Below, piece by piece: positions 1 through 8,778 of a stretch of 64,000 nucleotides of DNA. Every line of letters begins with the position of its first letter. Within the stretch, counting starts at the first letter, position 1. Source of the stretch: JACJXW01 sp964418125 (lineage in GTDB: Bacteria; Bacteroidota; Bacteroidia; Chitinophagales; Saprospiraceae); assembly GCA_964418125.1 (NCBI GenBank), contig CAYQKY010000004.1, positions 78,031 to 142,030 on the forward strand, in the 5' to 3' direction. The position numbers and the translations under genes were made by a program. The notes beneath the pieces were generated by a model that saw only the letters and a list, made by a program, of their open reading frames with translations, had not been told where the DNA came from and ran no database searches.

Positions 1-291
1 ATTAGTGAATGATTGAATATAATGGCTTCCGGTGGCACTTTGTGCCTCACTAATTGTGTCCGGATACTTACTTGGATGATCTTGGAGTGCTGGATTGTTG
101 GATGGTTATATTGTTGTGAGATGTAGGGTGATAAATTTTCCTTGTTGGAATCGCTGAATACCTTGGCGAGTGTTCAAAAAACGGGCCAAGGGCATTTTCC
201 CGCATGCGAAGGCAATTGAATAATGTATGGGGTATCGCTTTCCGGAACAAATTGCATATAGCGCACTATTCATTCATTCACTCATTCCATT
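1..291. other. Intergenic stretch downstream of paaC
   Basis: No convincing gene is seen. The only ORF (minus strand, about 60 codons) has no recognisable domain and starts inside low-complexity DNA. The stretch holds short iterated words (GGATTGTTGGATGG-like near 90-110, ATTC iterations near 270-290) of the kind seen in other spacers of this window. Any paaD/paaE genes would have to lie beyond the left edge or elsewhere. Confidence 0.6.
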
Positions 292-1053
292 CTACCACTC
301 CATCCCCGGATAGGCCCGCTGCACGAACTGCATTTCCGCCAGGATGTAGCCCAGGTATTCCGTATGCATTTTACCATTCTTTCCGCCGCTTTGCATATAG
401 CCGGACTCAGGCTTTTCGAGGGTAGCCTCCTCCAGGACGGCCGCCACTTTCTCGTCGTATAGCGGTTTAATGCGGTTGAGGCTGGCGCCGATGCCGGCTT
501 CCAGCATCAGTTCGTCGACGGCATCGGGGGCGGTGAGCTCGCCGGTATATTTCCAGAGGCTGTTCAGGGCATGCTGAATTTTACGGTGGCTTTCTTCGGT
601 GCCGTCGCCCAGGCGGATCATCCATTCAGAGCTGTAGCGGAGGTGGTAGGCGATCTCTTTGAGAGATTTTTCGGCGATGGCGCGCAGTTGTTCGTCCTGG
701 CTGGATCTCAGCTCTTCATGCAGGTAGAAGTTGAACGCGTCGAAGAGGAACTGGCGGACGATGGTAAAGGCGAAATCTTCATTGGGCTGCTCGGTGAGCA
801 GGACGTTGCGGTACTCCCATACATCGCGCACGTAGGCGAGGTTGTCTTCATTGCGCCCTTTGCCTTCCACGGCGCCGGCGTGCGCCAGGATGCTGCGCGC
901 CTGCCCTACCTGGTCGAGCGCGATGTTGGTCATGGCGATGTCCTGTTCGAGGATCGGGCCATGGCCGCACCATTCGGAGAGGCGATGGCCGATGATGAGG
1001 GCGTTGTCGCCGAGTCGGAGGAGGTATTCGAAGTGGGCTTGCTGGGTAGTCAT
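292..1053 (-). CDS. paaC: 1,2-phenylacetyl-CoA epoxidase subunit PaaC
   Basis: Structural subunit of the cytoplasmic phenylacetyl-CoA epoxidase, which turns phenylacetyl-CoA into the ring-1,2-epoxide in aerobic phenylacetate breakdown. PaaC has the ferritin-like fold of PaaA but has lost the iron ligands and stabilises the complex. The 253-residue product matches the family along its length (LGDNALIIGHRLSEWCGHGP near the start; HLRYSSEWMIRLGDGTEESH in the middle). The ATG at 1053 (MTTQQ) is preferred to an upstream ATG at 1113, because the added residues come from a repeat-rich spacer. It is the last gene of a minus-strand paaA-paaB-paaC run. The 76-nt spacer to paaB is unusually long and repetitive for this operon. 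Function by family resemblance; high confidence. Confidence 0.95.
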   Translation of the reverse strand: MTTQQAHFEYLLRLGDNALIIGHRLSEWCGHGPILEQDIAMTNIALDQVGQARSILAHAGAVEGKGRNEDNLAYVRDVWEYRNVLLTEQPNEDFAFTIVRQFLFDAFNFYLHEELRSSQDEQLRAIAEKSLKEIAYHLRYSSEWMIRLGDGTEESHRKIQHALNSLWKYTGELTAPDAVDELMLEAGIGASLNRIKPLYDEKVAAVLEEATLEKPESGYMQSGGKNGKMHTEYLGYILAEMQFVQRAYPGMEW

Positions 1054-1063
1054 GTGCGGAGCA

Positions 1064-1122
1064 GGTTGGTTGACGGTTGACAGTTGACGGTTTGGCGAAC
1101 AAACAACGAGCAACGGTCAACC
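1064..1122. repeat. Word-repeat foldback between paaB and paaC
   Basis: The spacer carries GGTTGACGG-type words three times on one side (about 1064-1090) and the complementary CGGTCAACC at 1114-1122, so either strand can fold back. The same word class occurs in the next spacer and inside the dnaX linker. It may be a transcription-attenuating or RNA-processing hairpin within the paa operon; function unknown. Confidence 0.6.
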
Positions 1123-1129
1123 AATAACG

Positions 1130-1429
1130 CTAAATATGTTTGACCTCATCGGGCAGGTTATAAAAAGTAGGGTGGCGGTATACCTTATCATCTGCGGGGT
1201 CGAACAACGACTCACTTTGGTTAGGGCTTGAAGCAGTGATGTATCTGGATTCCACCACCCATATGCTGACACCCTCGTTGCGGCGGGTGTATACATCGCG
1301 GGCGTTCTCGATGGCCATCTCGGCATCGGCAGCGTGCAGGCTGCCGGCGTGCTTATGGCTCAGGCCGTTCTTGCTGCGGATAAAAACCTCCCAGAGCGGC
1401 CAGTTCTTTTTATTGGATTTTGTGGTCAT
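1130..1429 (-). CDS. paaB: 1,2-phenylacetyl-CoA epoxidase subunit PaaB
   Basis: Small subunit of the phenylacetyl-CoA epoxidase; known PaaB proteins bridge PaaA-PaaC heterodimers and have no catalytic site. The product is 99 residues, the usual length. It carries the family's N-terminal WPLWEVFIRSKNGLSHKHAGSL signature (residues about 10-31), then DAEMAIENARDVYTRRNEG and SIWVVES. It lies between paaA and paaC in the canonical order and is presumably co-transcribed from the paaA promoter. Spacers on both sides are 76-90 nt of iterated words rather than the tight junctions usual for this operon. Confidence 0.95.
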   Translation of the reverse strand: MTTKSNKKNWPLWEVFIRSKNGLSHKHAGSLHAADAEMAIENARDVYTRRNEGVSIWVVESRYITASSPNQSESLFDPADDKVYRHPTFYNLPDEVKHI

Positions 1430-1439
1430 GATCTTGGTT

Positions 1440-1515
1440 TTTAGTTGTTAATTGATGGTTGTTTGTTCGCGGACCAACAGGCAACCGACAACAATCAACA
1501 ATTAACTGTCAACAA
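1440..1515. repeat. Word-repeat foldback between paaA and paaB
   Basis: Imperfect inverted repeat: TAGTTGTTAATTGATGGTTG on the left half against CAACAATCAACAATTAACT on the right half. It also contains GTTGTTTGTTCGC, the reverse complement of GCGAACAAACAAC found in the paaB-paaC spacer at about 1097-1109. The two spacers therefore share words in opposite orientation. Confidence 0.6.
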
Positions 1516-1519
1516 TCTC

Positions 1520-2485
1520 CTACGCCACCTGCACGGCCTCCTCCCGTTCCTTTCGCTGCCGCCGCTTCTCCGCATAGGCCATGGCGGCTTCCCGCACCCA
1601 GGCGCCCTCTTCATGGGCTTTAATTCGGGCTTCCATGCGTTGTTCGTTGCACGGGCCGTTGCCTTTGACGACCTGCCAGAACTCTTCCCAGTTGATCTCG
1701 CCGAAGTCATAGTGGCCGGTATCTTCATTCCACCTGAGATCGGGGTCAGGCACAGTGATACCGAGAAAATCTGCCTGCGGAACCGTCACATCCACGAACT
1801 GTTGCCGCAGTTCATCGTTGGTCTTGCGTTTGATCTTCCACTTCATGGACTGCTCGGTATGCCTGGAGTCCTTATCGCTGGGGCCGAACATCATCAGGGA
1901 AGGCCACCACCAGCGGTTGAGGGCGTCCTGCGCCATGTTCTTCTGGGCTTCCGTGCCGCGGCAGAGCGTCAGCAGGATCTCGTAGCCCTGGCGCTGGTGG
2001 AAACTCTCTTCCTTGCAGATGCGCACCATGGCGCGGGCGTAGGGCCCGTAGGAGGTGCGCGTGAGCATTACCTGGTTCATGATGGCGGCGCCGTCGACCA
2101 GCCAGCCTATGGCGCCGATGTCGGCCCAGCTGAGAGTCGGATAGTTGAAAATGGAGCTGTATTTGGCCTTACCCTGGTGCAGTTCGTCGATAAGGCCCTC
2201 TCGATCTGCGCCGAGGGTTTCGGCGGCGCCGTAGAGGTACAGGCCGTGGCCTGCCTCGTCCTGCACTTTGGCCAGCAGGGCCACCTTGCGGCGCAGGGAG
2301 GGCGCCCGGCCGATCCAGTTGCCTTCGGGCAACATGCCGACCACCTCGGAGTGCGCGTGCTGGGAGATCTGCCGGATCAGCGTCTTGCGGTATTCGTCCG
2401 GCATCCAGTCTTTCGGTTCTATCTTTTCTTCGGCGTCGATGCGCGCCTGGAATTGTTCTAAAAGGGCTTTTTGCTTAGGATCCAT
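1520..2485 (-). CDS. paaA: 1,2-phenylacetyl-CoA epoxidase catalytic subunit PaaA
   Basis: Catalytic di-iron oxygenase subunit; it epoxidises the aromatic ring of phenylacetyl-CoA with O2 and electrons delivered by PaaE. The 321-residue protein shows both carboxylate-histidine iron motifs of the ferritin-like fold: D-E-A-G-H at residues 76-80 and E-E-S-F-H at 159-163. It continues through the family C-terminus (WPSLMMFGPSDKDS; INWEEFWQV). The ATG at 2485 (MDPKQK) is chosen over one at 2509, because the latter lies in the promoter -7 box. It is the first gene of paaABC, with a TetR-type palindrome over its promoter. No paaD, paaE, paaK or paaR is visible in this window. Confidence 0.96.
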   Translation of the reverse strand: MDPKQKALLEQFQARIDAEEKIEPKDWMPDEYRKTLIRQISQHAHSEVVGMLPEGNWIGRAPSLRRKVALLAKVQDEAGHGLYLYGAAETLGADREGLIDELHQGKAKYSSIFNYPTLSWADIGAIGWLVDGAAIMNQVMLTRTSYGPYARAMVRICKEESFHQRQGYEILLTLCRGTEAQKNMAQDALNRWWWPSLMMFGPSDKDSRHTEQSMKWKIKRKTNDELRQQFVDVTVPQADFLGITVPDPDLRWNEDTGHYDFGEINWEEFWQVVKGNGPCNEQRMEARIKAHEEGAWVREAAMAYAEKRRQRKEREEAVQVA

Positions 2486-2506
2486 TGAAAACGTTTTTCG
2501 GCAGTA

Positions 2507-2537
2507 CAAAGATAAGGAGTTCCGTTATAAAAACGAA
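2507..2537 (-). promoter_or_regulatory. paaA promoter (Bacteroidota-type)
   Basis: On the minus strand TATCTTTG (2514-2507) fits the Bacteroidota -7 consensus TAnnTTTG. A TTC about 20 nt upstream is a weak -33 element and lies inside the palindromic operator. The inferred transcript has a leader of roughly 15 nt before the paaA ATG at 2485. Confidence 0.65.
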
Positions 2538-2548
2538 CATTTGTTCGT
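2533..2548. promoter_or_regulatory. Palindromic operator upstream of paaA
   Basis: Perfect 7-bp inverted repeat ACGAACA-TT-TGTTCGT overlapping the -33 region of the paaA promoter. The size and symmetry fit a TetR-family dimer site, and phenylacetate operons are commonly repressed by the TetR-family regulator PaaR and induced by phenylacetyl-CoA. That PaaR binds here is inference; no regulator gene lies in the window. Confidence 0.6.
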
Positions 2549-2591
2549 ATTGTTTAGGGCGCGCCAGCTTCATTTGGTTTGCATCCTCCAC

Positions 2592-3440
2592 TTAGGGGCC
2601 AAGGACTATCTCTGTCCGAATTGAAGCGGCGAAGTAGCCGGGCGAACGTCCGTCGAGGTTGGCCGAAAGGTTGCCAGGTGGCGCCAGGAACACATCTGTT
2701 TCATCTTTATCCGGCGATACCTGTTCCAGGATGCCTTTGAAAAAATTGAACACTTCTTCTTCCACCTGAAAGGCCTCGATGCGCATCAACTGCCCCGGAA
2801 GCAACCGTTGAAACACGGGCATAGCCCACTCCCTCAGGCGGCCGTCTTCAGTGCCGTCTTCATAAAAGAAATAGTATTTATACACTGCGCCACCCGCCTG
2901 GATGGTGGCCCGCGCCCAGATGAAGTCTGCCTGTCCAGGGGGGTCCTTAAAGTATACTATGGCCTGGGAACGCAGAAAACCGTACTCGTGTTCCGACAGC
3001 CGGTGGGCAGCGGAGTCGATCGTCAAAGGCATAACGGGCATGGAGGAATGGCCGGTTATTTTTTCATCGCCGGCCACGACAGACAAGGAGTACCGGCCGC
3101 CCGGCCGCCCCTGCATCTCAAAAGCCCGGTAATGGCCATGCCCCAGGTGGAGCAGTTCTTCTTCCCGGCCGGCATCATCGGACAACACCACCCTGGCATC
3201 TGTAACCTGGGGGAAGCTTTCGGGGCTCTCCGGGGTGGCGGGCCGGGCCAGGACTACGAGGGCATTCTCCCCTTTCTCGATCCTGGCTTCCACCACAACC
3301 GGGCCGGCGCCTTCCTTAATGGCGCCTTCCAGGACAACTTCTTCTGTGCAGGAACACAGGATAAAAAAAAGAAATGCCAGATAACCGGCGGCGCCATCTT
3401 TCAGGCGTGGGCTTGCAAAGAGGGTATCTCGCTTCATCAT
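2592..3440 (-). CDS. DUF4249-type lipoprotein, partner of TonB receptor
   Basis: Predicted outer-membrane-associated lipoprotein of 282 residues. A hydrophobic stretch followed by the lipobox-like ILCSC at about residues 27-31 suggests signal peptidase II cleavage. The order of the Ig-like N-terminal part (VVVEARIEKGENALVVLARP; TDARVVLSDDAG) and the C-terminal ALLY-like strand region matches the DUF4249 family, which in Bacteroidota usually follows a TonB-dependent receptor. Its ATG overlaps the receptor stop by one base (TGATG), so translation is probably coupled. Likely role: cell-surface partner of the receptor in capturing an unknown substrate. Family call from resemblance; substrate unknown. 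Confidence 0.75.
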   Translation of the reverse strand: MMKRDTLFASPRLKDGAAGYLAFLFFILCSCTEEVVLEGAIKEGAGPVVVEARIEKGENALVVLARPATPESPESFPQVTDARVVLSDDAGREEELLHLGHGHYRAFEMQGRPGGRYSLSVVAGDEKITGHSSMPVMPLTIDSAAHRLSEHEYGFLRSQAIVYFKDPPGQADFIWARATIQAGGAVYKYYFFYEDGTEDGRLREWAMPVFQRLLPGQLMRIEAFQVEEEVFNFFKGILEQVSPDKDETDVFLAPPGNLSANLDGRSPGYFAASIRTEIVLGP

Positions 3441-6121
3441 CAGAACCGAAAATTATAAGTGAGGGAAGGAATAATGAAGGGTGTAAGCGAAACCTGATAA
3501 GCTCTTGAACTCCCATCTGGTTCCTTTCTTAGGTACACATGAGAAGGATTTTTTCTGGCGTATACGTTGATCAGCGATACATTCAGGCTGGAGCCCCGGT
3601 CCCGGATCCCTTTCCGGTAAACGGTAACAGAGATGTCGAACCGGTGGTTGTCCTCCAGCCGCCAGGCATTTCTGGGCGGGTAATAATCCAGGCTGATCCC
3701 ATCGACGGTATATTTCCCTACCGGGATGGTCAGCGTTTTACCGGACAGGTATACCCACCGCCCTACCACAACGATCTCCTTGTTGACATCCCAGACAGTT
3801 GCCAGCGAGAGGACGTGAGGCCGGAGGACATCCGTCGGGAAAGGCAGCCCGCCGTCTATTTCACTGAAATGCGCCTCGGCTGCTGAGAAGGTGTAACTGG
3901 CCCAGGCCCGGAAAGCGCCTTTATTTTTTCGGATCAGGCACTCGGCGCCTCCCGCTCTGGTTTCTCCAAAAATGAGGAGGGATTCGAGGTCGGCCGGCGG
4001 CCCTTCCAGCGTTGCCCCTCCTCTGTAGCCAGGCTGGTTGCCCATTTTTTTGTAGTAGAGGCCCAGGGTTGCCTCGTAGGCGCCATTTCCGATATGAGCC
4101 GTATACTCCAGGGAAAGGTGGCCACTGTGCTGAGGCCTGATCAGCTGGCCGGCGGGCAGCCAGATGTTGGCCGGGTCATTGGGTACCGGCCGGGAAATGC
4201 GCTGCACATACTGGTAAGTGCGGTTGTACGACAAGGTCAACCACTGGCCTTTCCCGGTGGCGTAGGATACCGAAACCCGAGGCTCCACGCCGTAATATGA
4301 CTGTACCGGTTGGCCGGGGCCAAAGTAGGAGGAATCCGCCCGCTCTCCCAGCGCTCCGTATTGGTAGAGGTAGCTTCCTGTTCCCAGGGCAGTGAAACGG
4401 GTGAAGTGAATGCCGTAATCGACAGCGGCCCGTTCATGAGGTTCCCACTCATGGGCAGCGTATAGGTTGGACGTCACCGAACGGCGCTGAATGGCGCCGC
4501 CGGGACCTTCGGAAGCGGGCGCTTCGCCCCGGAAGTAGCCGAAACGGTTGAAATAAAGGCCCGCTCCAAATTTCAACACACTGCCCGGCGCCTTAAAATA
4601 CTGGAAGTCCATTTTTACCTGCACTCCTTCGATCGTTGTCTCCTGTGGCCGCAGGCCCGCAAAGGCCGTATCCTGGCCGCTTTCGGTAAACCGGTACTGA
4701 AAATCGTGAAAAATGACGGAGGTATTCTTAAAAAGCCGTTCATTGAACAGGCAGTTCCACCGCAGGGTAAATGTCCTGTTATTCCACTTGTGAATGGATT
4801 CTGCTGAAAGCAGGCCGGTGTTGCCTGCCGGCAGAGGCGGCGTGCCGAAAGGGCTATCGGCCTCAAAGGCCGTTCCATTGAGGTCATTGCCGTAGTATGC
4901 CGAGAGAAACAGGCGGTTACCGGCCCCCAGCCGCAGGCTTGTCTTGGCATTGATATCGGTGAAGGAATAAGAGTTCTGAATGCTCACTCCTGCACTGTTC
5001 GTCCTCAATAAGGAAGAATACAATTCCATATGGCTGCGCCGGGCAGCCACCAGAAAGGAGGCTTTGTCTTTGAGCAAGGGCCCCTCCGCCAGGAGCCGGG
5101 AAGCGATAATGCCTGTCCCTCCGCTTGCGCCAAAGCGTTGCGCGTCTCCCTCTTTCGTTCGCACATCGATCACTGAAGCCAGCCGCCCCTGGTACCTGGC
5201 AGGGATATGGTTTTTGTATAAGCTGACATGTTTGACGACATCGGGGTTGAAGATGGAAAAGAAACCGGACATATGCGAATCATAAAAGACCGGGGCTTCG
5301 TCCAGCAGGTAAAGGTTGTGGTCGGCGGCGCCCCCGCGTACGCTGATGGCGCTTACTGCGTCTCCGGCGCTGGCCACTCCCGGCAGCAGTTGCAGGCTCT
5401 GCAGGACATCCTGCTCGCCCAGCAGGCCGGGCATCTCGTTGATCAGGTCCATCTCTATGGCCTTTCCGCTGGCGGGTGGTTCCGGGCCTTTCGCCCCTCC
5501 TGCTGGGCTGGCGCTGATGATTATAGGCTCCAGTTGTTGCACTGAAGGGTTCAGGGCCAGGTTGAGCGTACGGCTGGCTTCCAGCCGTACGGCAGTATCT
5601 TTTTCCATATACCCCATATACCTCACCCTAAGCCGGTACCTGCCCTCCGGCAGGGCCAGTGAATAGAACCCGTAGGCGTTGGTGGCCGTCCCGGCCGACA
5701 GCTCCTCCACAAGGACATAACTGCCGATGAGTTCCTCGCCCGAATCAGCATCCCGGATGTAACCGCTCAGGGTATGCAGCGGCGGGTTCGTATCTTTGGC
5801 CTCCCTATCCGGAAAGATAACGATGTGGCTGCCGCTCAGCGTGAAGGAGAGCCCCGTCCCTTCCAGAATAACACTCAGTACTTTCTTCAGAGGTTCTCCT
5901 TCAAAGCGGGCGTCCAGTTGTAAATCGGGCAGGTGTTGGGGGCTGTAGGTAAATGCCAGGCCGGTAGCCTGCCCGATCGCGGCAAAGGCCTCGGGCAGGG
6001 TGCTGCCGTTGAACACAAGCGTCACCCGGCGGCCGAGCGGGCTGCCTTGGCCAGTGAGGCTGGCCGGCGGCAGGCACAGAAAAAGCACCAGATAAAGGGT
6101 TGCGCGCATACGAATAAGCAT
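3440..6121 (-). CDS. TonB-dependent receptor with STN signalling domain
   Basis: Outer-membrane TonB-dependent receptor of about 893 residues. After a signal peptide (MRATLYLVLFLCLPPASLTGQ) come an STN domain (about 30-95: LPEAFAAIGQATGLAFTYSP), a carboxypeptidase-regulatory-like beta domain (about 105-190: LSGYIRDADSGEELIGSYV), a plug (LLGEQDVLQSLQLLPGV; ISVRGGAADHNLYLLDEAPV) and a beta-barrel ending in ITPFIIPSLTYNFRF-like residues. STN domains signal to FecR anti-sigma factors, and a FecR/ECF pair lies just upstream on the same strand, so it is probably an auto-regulated transducer-type receptor. The start is uncertain: ATGs at 6145, 6121 and 6109 all keep the signal peptide. Confidence 0.9.
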   Translation of the reverse strand: MLIRMRATLYLVLFLCLPPASLTGQGSPLGRRVTLVFNGSTLPEAFAAIGQATGLAFTYSPQHLPDLQLDARFEGEPLKKVLSVILEGTGLSFTLSGSHIVIFPDREAKDTNPPLHTLSGYIRDADSGEELIGSYVLVEELSAGTATNAYGFYSLALPEGRYRLRVRYMGYMEKDTAVRLEASRTLNLALNPSVQQLEPIIISASPAGGAKGPEPPASGKAIEMDLINEMPGLLGEQDVLQSLQLLPGVASAGDAVSAISVRGGAADHNLYLLDEAPVFYDSHMSGFFSIFNPDVVKHVSLYKNHIPARYQGRLASVIDVRTKEGDAQRFGASGGTGIIASRLLAEGPLLKDKASFLVAARRSHMELYSSLLRTNSAGVSIQNSYSFTDINAKTSLRLGAGNRLFLSAYYGNDLNGTAFEADSPFGTPPLPAGNTGLLSAESIHKWNNRTFTLRWNCLFNERLFKNTSVIFHDFQYRFTESGQDTAFAGLRPQETTIEGVQVKMDFQYFKAPGSVLKFGAGLYFNRFGYFRGEAPASEGPGGAIQRRSVTSNLYAAHEWEPHERAAVDYGIHFTRFTALGTGSYLYQYGALGERADSSYFGPGQPVQSYYGVEPRVSVSYATGKGQWLTLSYNRTYQYVQRISRPVPNDPANIWLPAGQLIRPQHSGHLSLEYTAHIGNGAYEATLGLYYKKMGNQPGYRGGATLEGPPADLESLLIFGETRAGGAECLIRKNKGAFRAWASYTFSAAEAHFSEIDGGLPFPTDVLRPHVLSLATVWDVNKEIVVVGRWVYLSGKTLTIPVGKYTVDGISLDYYPPRNAWRLEDNHRFDISVTVYRKGIRDRGSSLNVSLINVYARKNPSHVYLRKEPDGSSRAYQVSLTPFIIPSLTYNFRF

Positions 6122-6185
6122 GGCATTGGGCTTTGATTCCCACAATTTCCTGATTTTCCGTCAAAATAATATCAAAACAACGCTG

Positions 6186-7424
6186 CTATTCATACCAGCG
6201 GAGGTGGATCTGCTCGGTAACGCCTTCCTTCAGTTGCAACAGGTGCCGTTGCTCCTCCTTGCCTTCTCCGATCTGCAGCAGGATCGTATTGGGCTGGAAC
6301 TTACCTGCGGAGATACTGTGGATCATCAGGACATTGTCTTCATCCGGCGCCAGATGGAGCTCGAAGCAGTAAGGTTTTTTATTCAGCTCGGCCTCCGGCA
6401 GCACATAGCTGCCCCGAAAGCTGGCGGAGACCACGTCGCCATCGGGGGCGCCATTGTCCCGGATGCATACCGGCACCCGCCGGGCCCTGACGTTGACCAC
6501 CAAAGCGGGAACGGAAGCCGGTTCGGCCGGAGCCTCTATGTGCTGCCCGGCGGAATCGGCGCTTCCTGCCGCCCCGGTGCTGTCCGGGCCGGCGCCTTCC
6601 CCGGCCGCCGGGTTATCACCAGGCCCGGCGCCTGGTTCCAGGCCTACGGCGGGCACGGCCGGCGGCGCCTCCCTCCACGGGCTGAATACCAGCCCCGCAT
6701 TGGAGTGGATGCCCCAGAATTCCATTGCTACTTTGTAATAATTCGCTTCGTTGTAGAAGGGCAATACTCCTCTAAACTGGTAGAAAAATTTGACGTACTT
6801 ATAGCCTATGGCAATATTCAGCACCGGCTCGAGGGTGGCAAAACCAAACTGTTCGCTGCCTGCCAGGCGTCCTGAGTTCCACTGTTCATAATTGGAAAAA
6901 TGCACCCACGACATGCGGGCTGAAAAAGAGGCGTCCACCATTCGGGTGCGGGCGCCGAATCCCGGTTGCAGGAAAAGGCGCTGGTAAGTTCCCCGGAAAC
7001 GGCTGTCGGGAATAAAAAAGCTTCCCCAGCTGCTTTCATCGCTCGACTGCCCCCGCCCCAGTCCGCCAAAGAGCTCCGCCCGGGCTACATTGTGCTGCTG
7101 CTTGTCCGGCCAGAACGCCCGGTAAGCGCCTACAGCGCCTTCGATCAGGTGATGTTTCCGCTTATCGCCTCCCCAAATGCCACCGCGGTTGTTGCTGAAG
7201 GCGGCATTGCCCATTACTGCTATGTTGTCCGATACTGCTACAGCGCCCTGGAGGCTTGTACCGGATGTGAGTATCGAACCGTGCCCTCCGATGGCGGCCC
7301 GGAAATCTCCCTTGTAGCCCAGAAGCGGAGTATTTACGGCGTTGGGAACGTAAAGGGCAGGGCCGCAACTGCCGGCCAATAGTACGATTGCAAAGAGGAG
7401 TAAAAAATAATTGGGTGTTTTCAT
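6186..7424 (-). CDS. Outer-membrane lipoprotein with beta-barrel-like region
   Basis: Predicted 412-residue lipoprotein of unknown function. The ATG at 7424 gives a signal peptide ending LLAGSCGP (lipobox LAGSC), so it is preferred to one at 7496. Residues about 30-260 are rich in alternating aromatic strands (FGGLGRGQSSDESSWGSFF; VKFFYQFRGVLPFYNEANY), suggesting a small outer-membrane barrel. A low-complexity Pro/Ala/Gly/Asp linker (about 268-310) joins it to a C-terminal beta domain with CIRDNGAPDGD and PYCFELHLAPDEDNVLMIH, a type I have only seen attached to Saprospirales secreted proteins. It lies between the sigma/anti-sigma pair and the TonB receptor, so it may belong to the same regulated surface system. 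Confidence 0.7.
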   Translation of the reverse strand: MKTPNYFLLLFAIVLLAGSCGPALYVPNAVNTPLLGYKGDFRAAIGGHGSILTSGTSLQGAVAVSDNIAVMGNAAFSNNRGGIWGGDKRKHHLIEGAVGAYRAFWPDKQQHNVARAELFGGLGRGQSSDESSWGSFFIPDSRFRGTYQRLFLQPGFGARTRMVDASFSARMSWVHFSNYEQWNSGRLAGSEQFGFATLEPVLNIAIGYKYVKFFYQFRGVLPFYNEANYYKVAMEFWGIHSNAGLVFSPWREAPPAVPAVGLEPGAGPGDNPAAGEGAGPDSTGAAGSADSAGQHIEAPAEPASVPALVVNVRARRVPVCIRDNGAPDGDVVSASFRGSYVLPEAELNKKPYCFELHLAPDEDNVLMIHSISAGKFQPNTILLQIGEGKEEQRHLLQLKEGVTEQIHLRWYE

Positions 7425-7496
7425 GACAAGAGGTTTTAGTTGCGGCCAGCCTTTCATTGCCGGGTGGCTGGCCGCTGTTCTGTTGGGAAATTTCAT

Positions 7497-8621
7497 CTAT
7501 TGTTTTACGACCTGCCGAACGGCCATTACCCGCCTGTCTGCATCCATGAGCCTCAGCATGTATAAGCCGCCCGCCAGGCCTTCCAGGCTCAGCCTGGAAG
7601 CGCCTTGTGTTGCGGAGAGCGGTTGAGCAGACACCTCGCTTCCGATGGCATTGTACAGTACCGCCAATGTGCCGGCGGGGCATTCGCAGCCGATGAAGAG
7701 ATCCGAGCCGGCAGGATTGGGGTATACCCGGACAGGCAACTCGCCATTTACCTCCTCGGCCGCAACGAGCGGATCGTATTCAAAAGGCGGGGAAGTAGCA
7801 AAACAGCCGGGTTGATTGACCCTCACCGTGTAAATACCCGGCCCCTGAGGCAGGATAGCCGAAGTGGCCAGGCCGGGAAGAAACGCTCCGTCAAGGTACC
7901 ACTGATAGGTGGAAGTCGGCCCTTCCGGAGGATAGGTTACCCGGAGGTATCCATCATCCAGTTCAATGGCAGGTATTCCTACCTCCACTTCCAGCTCGTA
8001 ATAATATTGCTCCTCGGCGGGAACAGAACCAAAGGCAAGGCTCAGTGGGCCATTGGATGCCGTCCCCTGTGCCATGCCCCCGTCGATCTCTACCTCTCCC
8101 AGGTAATCGTTATTCCCAATAAGGTCGAAATCCCAAACCTGTATGGTGTACACCTGATCACCGACCAGGCCCGCTACCGGGAGGCTCACCGGCCCGCCGG
8201 AGGGATGGGCGGTAACAGTTGAACTTCTAAAGAGGACGTTGCCGGCCTGGTCTTTCACTACGGCATACAGGTCGGGCACATTATCCACCAATTCCCACCA
8301 GTTGCCCGGAATGCTGTCAACCTCGATGCGGTTCAGCAGGCGCTGGCCCTGAGCTGCCGTGACAGACAGGGATATTGCGTAAACGCCGGGCTCCTGGTAA
8401 ACCACCGGCGCCGGCTGTGGCGAGAAAGACGCCTGGCCATTGCCAAAATTCCAGAGGTAGGCATCTCCTCCGCCGAAGACGTTGCTGATCGTAATGGTGG
8501 CTGGCATGCAGGCGGTTTCCCGGTCAACCTGGAAAAGCGGTATTTCCTGGGCAGGCAGGGACAGAGCGGAGAACCATAAGCCAGGTAAAATGGCGGCAAG
8601 GAGGAAAACGGCCGGCCTCAT
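7497..8621 (-). CDS. PKD-domain secreted protein with T9SS type A sorting signal
   Basis: Predicted secreted protein of about 374 residues. A signal peptide (MRPAVFLLAAILPGLWFSAL...PAQ) is followed by a PKD-like domain (about 30-100: ATITISNVFGGGDAYLWNFGNG), a middle beta domain resembling C2-like folds (VVKDQAGNVLFRSS; VWDFDLIGNNDYLG), an Ig-like part (YQWYLDGAFLPG) and a C-terminal type A T9SS domain (VYPNPAGSDLFIG ... GGLYMLRLMD). It would cross the outer membrane through the Por system and be anchored or released. It sits between fecR and the receptor cluster. An ATG at 8675 would add 18 residues and is less likely. Confidence 0.8.
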   Translation of the reverse strand: MRPAVFLLAAILPGLWFSALSLPAQEIPLFQVDRETACMPATITISNVFGGGDAYLWNFGNGQASFSPQPAPVVYQEPGVYAISLSVTAAQGQRLLNRIEVDSIPGNWWELVDNVPDLYAVVKDQAGNVLFRSSTVTAHPSGGPVSLPVAGLVGDQVYTIQVWDFDLIGNNDYLGEVEIDGGMAQGTASNGPLSLAFGSVPAEEQYYYELEVEVGIPAIELDDGYLRVTYPPEGPTSTYQWYLDGAFLPGLATSAILPQGPGIYTVRVNQPGCFATSPPFEYDPLVAAEEVNGELPVRVYPNPAGSDLFIGCECPAGTLAVLYNAIGSEVSAQPLSATQGASRLSLEGLAGGLYMLRLMDADRRVMAVRQVVKQ

Positions 8622-8778
8622 CCGGATAACAGAAGCTTGTTCGTCGTGTAAGGTAAGGATTACAGGCGTTTGCATAATGACAGGGTTTGGTTAACAAAAT
8701 CAGGGTAGTATGGCTACCCCTTTCCCTATCCATTACGCAGCCTCCGGCGGCCACCCCTAACGGAAAAGCAAAAAAAAG

